In this document: piece by piece, positions 12,801 to 23,345 of the stretch
Position numbering within the stretch: position 1 is the stretch's first letter
Layout of the letters: every line of letters begins with the position of its first letter
Assembly: GCA_027625915.1 (NCBI GenBank)
Contig: JANTQA010000016.1
Span: 2,485,001-2,549,000, forward strand
Reading direction: 5' to 3'
From: Anaeramoeba flamelloides
Taxonomy: Eukaryota; Metamonada; Anaeramoebidae
DNA length: 64,000 bases
Position numbers and translations under genes: made by a program
Notes under the pieces: model-generated
Told to the model about the DNA's origin: nothing
Seen by the model: only the letters and a program-made list of their open reading frames with translations
Database searches by the model: none

Positions 12801-15800
12801 TCAGTCAAACAGGTCCTGTTGAATTGTATAAAAATAACGGTAAATTAATAAAATTTCTAAAAAAACCCGAAAAAAAAATTTACCCGAAATTTTTTAACTT
12901 GTTATTTTGAGTAGTTTATGATTGTTGAAGTTGTTTTTTTTTTTGTTTCACCTTTGAGGAACTTAAATTTCGTATTTTATTTTCAATAACAATTTTTTTG
13001 GAAAAGTGGAGCATTTAATTGTTAAGAAATGGTATTGTTTAAAGCCGTCTTATTCCTTGGTAAATTAGAAAGGATTTTATAAAAGTCATTGTTGGATAAA
13101 AGTGAAAGTAATTTGTTCTTCAGAGTTTTTTAAAAGTGTTAAACGATTTTTCAGACTAATGGAAGATTTTTTTTTTGGTGACTTGATCAACCAACCCAAA
13201 AAGGTATTTGTTTTTTAATTTTAACTTTCATTTTATTATTTTTTGTTTGTTGTTAAAAAATGAAAAAGTTGACTTAATAAGAATCTCTGTTCAAAAGAAA
13301 ATTACAACTACGTCCCTATTTTCTGATTAAGTAACTGTTTTTGGCTTTATTATTTGTGAATTTCATGTGTTTTTTATTTTTTTTCCTTTAACTTGAATAC
13401 CCAGAACACAAAACTTTCAGAATTGATTATGTAAAACCATTAATTCAGAAAAGTACAGGGAAACTTTTTCTCACTTTTCCAATATCAATTTCTTTATTCG
13501 ATGGAATAGACTACAATCATTCCCAAATTTTTTGATTATAGATCTTTCATTAAAAAATCAAAATTTAAACAGCTTATAACAATTTGAAAACAAACACAAA
13601 ACCTAAAGAACACTGCACAATTTCCCAAACCTGATCGTTCTTTGAAAAAGAACTTATAATATTTTTTCAAGTTTCTAAAAAAAAATTAATTTTTTATCAC
13701 AACATTAATTCTAGAGAAGTTTTTTTGGTATTTGTTGGGCAACTTTTCTTCTTTGACAACTTTCTAAAATTAACAAACTTAGAAAAGAGAAGATTTTTAT
13801 GAAAAAAGAGAAAACACCAAATTTGTTCGACAAATAGGAAAGCAATTTTACTTTATTTTCATTTTCCATTTGCTTTATTCAAATAGCATACAAACCTCAA
13901 ATTATTTCTTTTATAACTCTATTTGAAAAGAAAAAACGAGAAAATGTAGTGAATTTTTTTCTTGTTTTATTATTCAAATACCATGAACTCGAAAAACAAC
14001 ACTCAACATTCTGTTTGTTTAGAAACAAAAAGATTTTCCAAGAAAAATTTCAAAAAATTAAACAAATACAAAAATTTTACTTTTTTCAATTTTTGTATTT
14101 TTTCTGACTAATTCTGGAGTTTTCCAATTTGTTTCAAAAACCTTTTCATCCAATAATATTTAAATTACAAACCTTGTTCCCAAATTTCTTCCAATTTGGA
14201 TCGAAAGATTATTTTATTGAAAATTTTATTTCAGAAAATTAAAGTCAGGTTTAGGTATTTTAGAAAACTACCACTCGAACACCCTAATTAACCAAAGTGC
14301 CTAATGAAATTGAAAAATAAACAATATTTCTTAACCTAAAAATGAAGATCAATTCAAACACTATCACTAATAACTCTAACTTTAGAAGATCGCATGTACT
14401 ATGATTACTAACTCTTGGGTTTCTCAAATTATTACATTATCTTCCTAATCAAAACAATTCTTACAAAGAAACCCTGATTTTCATTTAGTTTTTTCGGCTT
14501 TGGTTCTTTTTGTTTGTTTTCTTGAATTGAAGTTTTCGAAGAATTCTTTAAAGAGGTTAGAATTTACTCTATTTGATTTTTGGAAAGAAAATCCTAACCA
14601 AATACCCAAACAATGTTAAATAGTTTTTTTTTTTGATAATTTTTTTTTTTGTGGGGTTTTCTCTCAAAAAAACAACTGTTAGGTTCAATACAAATTGTAC
14701 GGGGCGTTGTTTGAGTAAGTTTTTGTTGAATTTTTATTCAAAGATCTAATGGAAATTATATTTGCAAAAATTAATGGGTTTTTGTTGATTTTCAAAAAAT
14801 ATATTGTCTCAGTTGACCGACAAAAATGATCTAACTTTTTGGTGATTGAATTTTACATTTTCACTTGATCGTTAACACGTAATTTATAAAAATGAAAAAA
14901 AATAATCCAATAGTTTTAAAAGTTACTTTTTTTTTTGAAAAAAATATTAAAAAATGAGAAATTAAGTTGTAAAAATCTTGAATTATCTCAAAAAATTAAA
15001 AAAACACTTTGAAATTATATAACCCTTCCAAAATAAATGAATTTGGTGAATTTTAATATAAAAAATTTTTTCGGGTAAATTTTTTTTTCGGGTTTTTTTA
15101 GAAAATTTAAGAAGCACTCAAAAATAACAAATTCTATGGTTTTTTTCCTATATTCTCCTTAAAATAAATTATCAATTATTAAATCTGATAAGAATCAATT
15201 TTTCTAATTTAATCAAATTTTTTTACTCTTTGAATTTTTTTTTAATTTTTCTTTTCTTTTTTCTTTCTTTTTTCTTTCTTTTTTCTTTCTTTTTTCTTTT
15301 CTTTTTTCTTTCTTTTTTCTTTCTTTTTTCTTTCTTTTTTATTTTATTTTTAAAACAATCAATCTGAATAAAAAAAAAAAATCTTTGAAAAAACAAAAAG
15401 AAAATTGAGTCTTTGTAATTTCTTTTAAAAACCTATACATTTACTCTGAAAAAAATCTTATTTTCAACAAATTTTAATTAACAAAAGAAATTGAAAAAAA
15501 ATTTTTTCTAGTTTTCATTAAAAGGGGAGATTGAAAATTTTTTTTTACATTTTATCTTTTTATAAAATTTATAGTTTGTTAATATATTTCTTTAATGAAT
15601 ATCAACCGTAATCTAAAGTTTTTTATTTCTCTTAGTTCTAATCAATCTTAAATTCGTTTATTCTTAATAAAAAAGGATTTTTTTAAAAAAGAAGGAATAG
15701 GAGTTTATCAAGGGGATCCACTTTCTCCTTTAATGTTTGGATTTATCAGCCACTTTTTAATTGAAAAAAATAAAAGATTTAGTTCATCATGTTCAAATGT

Positions 15801-18800
15801 TTGCAGATGATTTAATTTTAATAATTGAGGACCCATTTCAGAAATTGACAAAAAGTTAATATCAATTTATAAAATTATTCAAGAATTTTGAATGGACCCA
15901 AATATTGATAAAACTTTAAAATCAAATCAATTGTCTAAAATAAAGTATTTAGGTATTTGGATTGAAAAAGAGAAATATTTACGAAAAAAACTTTAAAAAA
16001 GTAAAAGACAATTTCAAAAAATCAAAATGATTTTTAACCAAAAAAAAATATCCAATGGAGTAAAATTACAAATATTTAAATCGATATGTATTAGCCAAAT
16101 ATTTTATTTCCTAGTTATTTTCAATCTAACCCAAAAAGGTTTCAGCATGATAGATGTTTGGATAAATAAAAAAGTCATTACAAAATTTTTAAAAATTAAT
16201 CCACACTCTCCAAGAATAATATATTAAACCGAAGCAAAAATAGACCAAGTAAGAATTTCGATATTTAAAAGAAGATTTAAACTCAAAAAGAAATTAGAAA
16301 TTCTTGGTTTTGAATCTAGATCAAAAATAATTAAATTTTCAAAAAATGACAAGGAAAATATTAATTGGAAAGCAGAAAATTTAAAATTCCTAGATACAAA
16401 TCTTAATCAATTTAGAGAAAATTTAATAATAAATAGTTCTGGGTGGAAAGGCCAGGAATATTTAAAAAATTGTTTGGGTATAATAACAATATAAACAAAC
16501 AGTCTTGTCGTCAAGTGCCGTAGAGTGCCGTAGAGTGCCGTAGAGTGCCGTAGAGTGCCGTAGAGTATCTAGGTTTTTTTTTTTTTTTTTTTGGGTTTCA
16601 GAAGAATAGAGAAAAATCTTAGATTTTACTCAATTCTTTTGAATTCTGGAAAAGCTAATGACGTTTTTTTTTTAATTTTAGAAAAAAAAAATTTCTGAAA
16701 TTTTCTTTTTATTTCTTAAATTAAAAAAAAACTAATGGAAAGTGCCGTCAAGTGCCTAGCTTTTTTTTAATTTAAGAAATAAAAAGAAAATTTTTGAAAT
16801 TTTCTTTTTATTTCTCAGATTAAAAAAAAGCTAACGACAAGTTTCCAGGATTCAAAAGAATAGAGAAAATCTTTGATTTTACTCAATTCTTTTAAATTCT
16901 GGAAAACCTAAGGACTATAAGAGGAAATAGATTCCCTCCCTTCAAAATAAAAAAAAAAACGATTTTTTTGTTTTGAATTGTGGTAACACATATGAATGAA
17001 ATGGAGTTTATTTACAAAAAAAAAATTCAAATTTTTCTCTATTTATTTTAATTGAAATGTGGAGGCGATAATTCCTCTTTTTTTTGATATTGTATTTTTT
17101 TGAATTTGAGAACTATTTAAACAGTTTAAAAAATTTTCTTATTATTTCCCAAATGAAAAAAAAAAATACAATCAAGTTTATAGAATTTTTCTTTTGATTA
17201 GAAAATCTATTGTTTTTCTTAACAGAAACTATAATTATAAAAAAAAAAAAAAAACATAACAGTGGTAAATAATTGGTAATTTCTTAATAACTTAATAAAT
17301 ATAAATATTTATACCTTTATATATTCATAATTTCAAAAATCTCCATATCTTCATATTTTATAGGCCATACTGAAGTATTAATTAGTACTCTTGATAACAA
17401 ATTATATGTCTTGTCGGAAAAAAGCGATCCCTTTGTGATTGACTTAGATGAACGGATTATTGATTTAGTAATTTCGCCAACTGGCAAATTATTAGCGTAT
17501 TATACTGCTAATGGTGGTTTATTTGTAGTTTCTACTGATTTTGAAAAAAACTATTTACAATTTAATTGCAATATGAAGCAAAAGCCAAGGCAAATATGTT
17601 GGTGTTCTGGTGATACTGTTTTGTTAAATTTTGAAAAAAATAATTTACTTTTGATGGTTGGCCCAAGTCAATCATATTTGCAATACTATTATTATGAGCC
17701 CATTCATTTAATTACCGAAGTTGATGGAACAAGGATCATTACGAATACCAAATGTGAATTCTTACGAAAAGTCCCCGAAGTCATTGTACCAATTTTCCAA
17801 TTAGGGGTATCTTCCCCGGCTGCATATCTATATGATGCAAGCGAAGCCTTTTCAAAGGTTTCTTCTAAGGGTGACGAGACTATAAGAATGATTTTAAAAA
17901 AATCAGAATTGACCGTGGCCGTTGATACTTGCCTTGAAGCTGCGGGCCATAGCTTTAATCCAGAAATCCAATTAAAATTGATGAAAGCGGCTTCATTGGG
18001 TAAGACGTATTTAGATGGGTATTACCATGATGATTTTGGGATCATGGCAAAGGATTTAAGGGTTTTAAACCAAGTCAAAGCATTTGATATTGGGATGTGT
18101 ATTACCTATACACAATTCAAAAAAATGGGGACAGAATTGTTGATCGAAAGATTAATTAATAGAAAGTTCCACTATATTGCCCTAAAAATTTGTGAATGTC
18201 TAACACAGAGCAAAGATCGAGTATTGGTCAGATGGGCGTGTGACAAGGTCAAATCATCCGGATCGGATGAAGACATTTTAAACTCGATTGTTTCCAAATT
18301 GGGTGGAGAAGGGGGAATCTCGTTTGCGAGTATAGCATCTGTTGCCTATTCCGAAGGCAAAAAAAAATTGGCAATCAAAATATTGGATTATGAAAATTCG
18401 GCGTCCCAGCAGGTACCCCTATTAATAAATATGGAAAAACCGGAGAGGGCTTTAATTAAGGCAATTGAAAGTGGAAACGCGGATTTAATTTATTTAGTGT
18501 TGCTGCATATGATCAATGATCCAGATTATAACGAAAGCAATTTATTTGAAATTGTCAGAAATAAAAAAATTGCAATCAATTTGTTGGTCAAATATTGTAA
18601 AAAAAAGGATCCCAAGTTTTTAATCAAATTGTTTTCTGAATTGAAACAACCAACCAAAATTGGCTTGTTCAAAATTGTCGAAAGTTACCAAACTGACGAA
18701 TTTAATGAAATTGTTAAATTAAGAAATGTTTCTTCAATGGCCTTTAATAGTTCCAAAAAAACTTTTTTCAAAAAAATAACTGATGAAAATATTAAATTTT

Positions 18801-19258
18801 TAAATTTCCAAAGGCAATTGGAAGAAAAAACACCCTTAACGGTTATTGGGAAATCGATAAACGAAACTTTAACTATACTTATCAAAAGAGAATATTACAA
18901 AGAAGCGAAAAAACTTAAAAAAATGTTTTCCGTTCCGAACGAAAGATTTTGGTGGGTCAAAATGAAGGCGCTTGCATCAAAGCACCGTTGGAAAGAGTTA
19001 TACCAGTTTGCAAATAACGAAAAATCGCCAATAGGCTATCAACCATTCGTAGATATTTGTATCCAAAATAGTGTTTCAGATCAAGCTCTAAAATATATAC
19101 CTAAAATAAAAGACCCCCTAACAAAAGTTAAATATTATCTCAAATTGAAAAAATTTGAATTGGCTGCAGATGTCGCTATTTCGCAGAAGGACCAAACACT
19201 ATTGGATGATATCCACAATAGAGCTCCAAAAAATTTAAAAATTCCTCACAATATTTAA
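9897..19258 (+). CDS. VPS16: VPS16, HOPS/CORVET tethering subunit (two exons)
   Basis: Exons are 9897-10452 and 17364-19258, joined across a 6.9 kb GTAAG...TAG intron. Both sides are phase 1 and meet in a Gly codon, giving 816 residues against about 840 in human. The N-terminal half matches the Vps16_N beta-propeller (TWNKFDRYFYETNEFYQMEW at the start). The C-terminal half is the Vps16_C alpha-solenoid, with conserved CLEAAGHSF, KLMKAASLGKTYLDG, KDLRVLNQVKAFDIGMCITY, VPLLINMEKPERALIKAIES and RFWWVKMKALASKHRWKELY, then SPIGYQPFVDIC. VPS16 is the core subunit, with VPS33, of the HOPS and CORVET complexes that tether late endosomes, lysosomes and vacuoles before SNARE fusion. The protein looks intact. 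An in-frame TTG or ATG inside exon 2 should not be taken as the start. Confidence 0.95.
12292..12472. repeat. inverted-repeat (MITE-like) element in VPS16 intron
   Basis: About 180 bp. The left end CTTTAAGGGACTAATCTCTA mirrors TAGAGACTAGTCCCTTAAGG at the right end, and similarity continues inward (TTTTTTTGACC versus GGTCAAAAAAA) for about 45 bp. It is non-coding, and no second copy was noticed in the window. Confidence 0.75.
12855..15103. repeat. 2.25 kb non-coding element with ~40-bp terminal inverted repeats
   Basis: The left end TTCTAAAAAAACCCGAAAAA followed by TTTACCCGAAATTTTTT is mirrored at the right end as AAATTTTTTCGGGTAAA then CGGGTTTTTTTAGAA. Weak mirrored similarity continues inward. 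The interior shows no coherent reading frame. It could be an internally deleted DNA transposon, or two solo copies of a short repeat in opposite orientation. Confidence 0.55.
15250..15340. repeat. tandem repeat (CTTTCTTTTTT)n
   Basis: About eight 11-bp pyrimidine units, one of them shortened, on the + strand of the VPS16 intron, about 300 bp before the LINE fragment. Confidence 0.9.
15640..16495 (+). mobile_element. non-LTR retrotransposon (LINE) 3' fragment, degenerate
   Basis: Translated pieces show reverse-transcriptase motifs. YQGDPLSPLMF lies at about 15706-15738 (palm motif), the catalytic FADDLILI begins at 15800, and KIKYLGIWIEKEK follows near 15940. A thumb/C-terminal part continues (IFKSICISQIFYFL, MIDVWINKK, RRFKLKKKLEILGFES), ending near WKGQEYLKNCLGIITI. 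The reading frame is broken by several stops and frame changes, and the 5' half including any endonuclease is absent, as is usual for 5'-truncated LINE copies. It lies in sense orientation inside the VPS16 intron. A second fragment of the same family lies on the minus strand at about 61100-61780. Confidence 0.85.
16502..16915 (+). repeat. repeat E copy 1: tandem GTGCCGTAGAG units plus hairpins (LINE 3' tail)
   Basis: It starts directly after the LINE fragment with five GTGCCGTAGAG-type 11-bp units (16515-16566). After TATCTAGG come two kinds of hairpin. One pairs TCAAAAGAATAGAG with CTCAATTCTTTTAAATTCTG. The other pairs TTTAAGAAATAAAAAGAAAA with TTTTCTTTTTATTTCTCAGA. The same order of blocks follows the minus-strand LINE fragment near 61100, so this is most simply the LINE 3' untranslated region. 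Confidence 0.8.
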
Positions 19259-20884
19259 TTATTTGTTTTTTATTTCTTTTTTTTTTTTTTTTTAATAATT
19301 TATTTGGGTTGAATTTGATAATTTTGTTAAAAAATACTTTAACTGTTTTGTTTTTATATTTTTTTTTTTTTTGAAATAAAATCTATTTTGAAATAAAAGA
19401 GAAAATATCAAAGTGCAATGCCAAATTGAAATTGTAGATTATAAATATTTCCAAAAAGGTGGGGAATTTTGTTTTGAATTGCAAATAATATTCTCTTTGG
19501 AAGTATTTCTTTTAGTAAGCGGGTATTCTAAAATTTATGGGAATATTACTGCTTATTGAATAAGTGATCATTGGATGTAAACTAGATTTCAAATTTTTCT
19601 ACACGGTTAAAAAATGCCCAAACAATTTCAATAATGGAATTTAATGGTTTGTGGGTATTTTGGAAGCATATGTTTACTAGGTAGTTTGATGATTTTTCTC
19701 TTATTTTTTTATTAAAACAAAGGGAAAAATTGAGTTTAAATGTGCATTGAAAAAATAAATTATATTTATTTCAAGTTTAAAATAACTATTGTGTTTTTTA
19801 ATATTAAGAGGGTGAGTGCATTTTACCATTTTGAAAATTTTTTTGATTGTCACCCAAGATTGAAATTTTGAAATCGGGGTTTTATTTCTAATTTTATTAA
19901 TAAAAAGAAAACGAGTCCATATTAAACCAAAGTTGAATCTTTCATTTTTCAATTGTTTTGATATTTTTTTTTGATTAATTTTTGATTTCTATTAAATTAT
20001 ATTTTTGATTAGGAAATCTACTTCTAAAAAATATTTGAAATTTATGAGAAAATACCAATAAAAATAGACTCGAAAAGATACCTATTTTAAACAAACCAAT
20101 TCTTTTTGAATACCAAACTAGAAAGAACATCTATCCACATTAACTTTTTAAAATCAAGAATAAAAAAAATAACAATCATGGTCTATTTTCAAAGATTTGT
20201 TTTCTTTATATTCTTAATTTGGATTAATCAAAGCAAGAAAGGGCCTTTAAATTTTCACCAATTTATTATTTATTTTTATTCAACAATAACTTTTTTACAA
20301 ATTTGGTTACAAGGTTCTTTTTTCAAATATTTTTTTCAAGAATATCAAAAACAAAAAGAACATTGATTACAAGTCTAAAATGAATGATGAAATGTGGGGA
20401 AATCAAAAAAAAAAAAAAAAAAAACAAAGTTACAAAAGATTAAACCCAAATAAAAAGAAAATATGATCAAAATATTATAAAAACAAATCAGAATTATTTT
20501 GAGTTTTAATTAAATGAAAAATAAATAATTTTCAAAATCAAAAAAATATATTCAGTAAATCTTTTTTTCTGATGAAGAATTCAAAAAAAGATACTATTTA
20601 AAAGAAAAAAAAAGAAGAATTATATGATTTAAGTAATATAAGATTTTTAAATTCGTTTTGGAAATTCTTTTGAAATAAAAGTAATTTGTTAATCAATGAT
20701 TATACAAATAACAGTTGTTCCAATTCTAAAATTAAAAAAAAAAACAAGTAAAGAAGTGGTAATTTTATTAAATATTTTATCTAAGATAAGATTAATAAAT
20801 AAACAGTTTTTTTTTAAAGTGTTTCTTTGATAAATGTTTTTCATTTTTTTTTTTTTGATTTCTATTTTTTAATTGGTAATAATA

Positions 20885-20990
20885 ATATTAGCACACTGTG
20901 GTGCCTGCCACCCTCCTTGTTATTAGAGCATCGTTTATTTAGTTAAAGAAATGATTTTAATAATTATGTGTTAATAAACGGTAGCACACA
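20885..20990. other. GC-enriched island with hairpin potential
   Basis: The run TAGCACACTGTGGTGCCTGC and the following CACCCTCC is the least A/T-rich stretch of this intergenic region. GGTGCCTGCCACC can form a small hairpin. GAGCATCGTTTATT pairs imperfectly with AATAAACGGTAGC downstream. TAGCACAC occurs twice as a direct repeat. It could be a small structured RNA or an element end. No tRNA, U6 or C/D-box hallmark was seen. Confidence 0.35.
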
Positions 20991-21525
20991 AAATTGATTA
21001 AATGTGTCTACTACTTTAATACAATAATTTTCTTGATTCATGAATGACAATTCTAGAAAAAAATTTTCAAATCCAAAAAATTATCAAATCGGTTTAAATC
21101 TTGAAATCCTTTTAATTGACAAATGTTAGTGAAATTGATAATTTTTCAATTATTTTTTTAATTTTTGTTAACTGATCAATAAAGATATATGAAACTGAAA
21201 TTCCTGAAAATTGATTAATACCTATTGTTATAATCTTAAAGCCAATTTTACATAAATGGGAAATTCATATAATCAAAAAAATCCAAAAAAGTCACTTTTA
21301 CTAATATTTACTGTTTGTTAAATAATCATTGTTGACTTCAATAAATATATTTTTTTACTTTTTATTGCTTTTTTTAAATTTTTTTAGTTTTCAATTGTTG
21401 TTTCGAAAATTGTTCAATACTGGTTTATGTTTAGTTCTGATTGAAATTATAATTTTTCAGGGTTTAATTTATTTTTGAAAAAGAAGCATAGTTTAACAAT
21501 AATACTTTCCATTCAGGAGGATATA

Positions 21526-21780
21526 CCATTATTTTCCAATTAAAAAATGAAAATTTTTAGTTCACATTCCAAAATATTATTCTAATTTATAAGTGCAAGT
21601 AAAACCAAAAGATCTTTACAACATCGTTTAGAAATGATATTTTTCGACAAAAAGTTAAACTTCCTGAGTATATTTTAAGACAAAATTTTTACTCAGGTAA
21701 TTTGATTGTAGTAGTAATAATTAATCTTCATTTTGGAAATTGAAATGAAAATTTTCATTTATTGATTGGAAAATAATAGT
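21526..21780 (+). repeat. inverted-repeat element C, copy 1
   Basis: About 255 bp, with termini ATTATTTTCCAATTAAAAAATG and the mirrored ATTGATTGGAAAATAATAGT. The interior includes GATCTTTACAACATCG, AAATGATATTTTTCGACA and CAGGTAATTTGATTGTAGTA. It is collinear with 63233-63491 and, reversed, with 43324-43580. Non-coding and MITE-like. Confidence 0.8.
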
Positions 21781-22576
21781 AATCAAAAATTTTTGTAAAA
21801 GATACTTGATATATTATTTTTTCTAATTGAATAAACAATTGAAAGATCTGGTTATAATCAAAGACAATTGATATTTTTAGAGATTTAGTTTGTACTACAT
21901 TATTCCCTAAATTTTATTTTTAAACTGTTTGTCTGATGTTCTTGTAGAGTTTTAATGGTAAAAAATTTCAGTTAATTAACTTTTTTTTCAATTCTGTAAT
22001 ATTATTTCATTAAGGCTTCTTATCTTCACCGAATATATATCCCAAAAAAGAATCAAATAAGTAAATAAAGTTCACCAAGTACAAGAAATCCTTTTAAGGC
22101 TAATGATTAAAGGTATTATTTGAAAATAAGATGAAATTTTTAAATCATCCTTTTCCAAAAAATCTTGATAATTTTTGAAATCATTTTGCACTTTTAGATT
22201 GATACAAAACAATTTTTCTGTAAATCTTTTTCGTCTTTTTTTGATGTATTTTTTTCTGATCAAACTTAAAGATTTGGTGATTCTGTATTTTGGTAACAAG
22301 TTTGTTTAAATTTGGTTGGGTTTGTTATTAATTAGGGTATTTGAAGTTTGAAGGTTGTGGAAAAATGATTTGGTAAAAAGAACATATTGTAAAAACTGTT
22401 CAATTTGGAAAGTACAGTTTGACTGAACTGTATTTTTGGGGAAAAAAAGAATAAATTTCAACAACAGTTTTAAAAAAAAAAGAAACAAAACAGTTATTGA
22501 CAAAAAAAATCTAAACACATATTTTTTAAAACACATATTAAAGTCCTAACGCCAACTCTTTAGCATAGTGTCCTAT

Positions 22577-22805
22577 TACTATTTGTTGCAAAATAAATGG
22601 ATCAAAATTTTCATTCAGCTTTCCAAAAAAAGATTTTAATCTATGTAACATTTCGAATTTTTAATTCCATAAAGAAATCAATTTAAATAATTGATTTCAG
22701 TTCATAGAATTGGGGACTTTTGTGATTTGTTTTAATTCTTGGAATGTGATTATTTTGGAAAACTGAATGAAAATTTTGATCCATTTATTTTACAATTAAC
22801 AGTAA
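22577..22805. repeat. inverted-repeat element D, copy 1
   Basis: About 230 bp. The left end GGATCAAAATTTTCATTCAG mirrors CTGAATGAAAATTTTGATCC at the right end, a 20-bp perfect match that continues with AAATAAAT / ATTTATTT outward. Related copies lie at about 29524-29751 and 43841-44066. Non-coding. Confidence 0.8.
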
Positions 22806-23109
22806 TACAATGAAAATTAAAATTTGGTAAATTGAATATGCTTAAATTGTGTTTTATGAAATGTTTTGAGCTAAATTTTGATTCCAATAATCAATTTAAC
22901 TTTTTGGATTTGGTTTTTGTTTTGAAATGAAGGAAAAATAACGAGAAAAAAGATCTGAAAATATGAACATTTACTACTTTTTTATAATTAAATAGATTTG
23001 TAAATTATTTTCCAGAATGGTTATTTAAATTCCCAAAACAATTTATTTTGAAAGTGGTAATATTGATTTGTACTTTGTGAACCTAGATTAGGATTTGTTT
23101 TTTCATAAA

Positions 23110-23345
23110 AGTTTAATTTTTATTTGGAAATAATTTGGAAATATGTTGAATTTTGAACTTTCTAAAATAAGTAAAATGAATCAAACATTGAAGGTCAATT
23201 GTTCATTCTTGAAAATAGGATTAAACCTAAGTTAGGTATTGTGTTAATCAGATTTTTACTGAATTTTTATCATTTCAAGATGTTCAAAGTTTTTCTAAAG
23301 ATTTTGCAATTAATTCAAGAGAAGATTTTTTGCAAGTTTATGTTT
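23110..23345 (+). repeat. interspersed repeat I, copy 1
   Basis: Collinear with about 28205-28440. Shared blocks include GAAATAATTTGGAAATAT / GAAATAATTTAGAAATAT, then GTATTGTGTTAATCAGATTT / GTATTATGAAGTAATCAGATTT, and AGAAGATTTTTTGCAAG / CGAAGATTTTTTTTTGT. Diverged and non-coding, with no clear termini. Confidence 0.55.

Larger units (their letters stand above)
10453..17363 (+). other. 6,911-nt intron of VPS16, repeat-rich
   Basis: The donor GGTAAGAAAG and acceptor TTTTATAG give the only phase-consistent join of the two VPS16 halves. Inside are an inverted-repeat element at 12292-12472, a 2.25 kb element with terminal inverted repeats at 12855-15103, a CTTTCTTTTTT tandem tract, a LINE 3' fragment with its tail (15640-16915), and otherwise non-coding A/T-rich sequence. 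No nested intact gene was found. Confidence 0.85.

Noticed and set aside
16515-16566. Regular 11-bp units resembling a CRISPR or satellite array
   Set aside because: Units are contiguous without spacers, lie in a eukaryotic intron and belong to the LINE tail.
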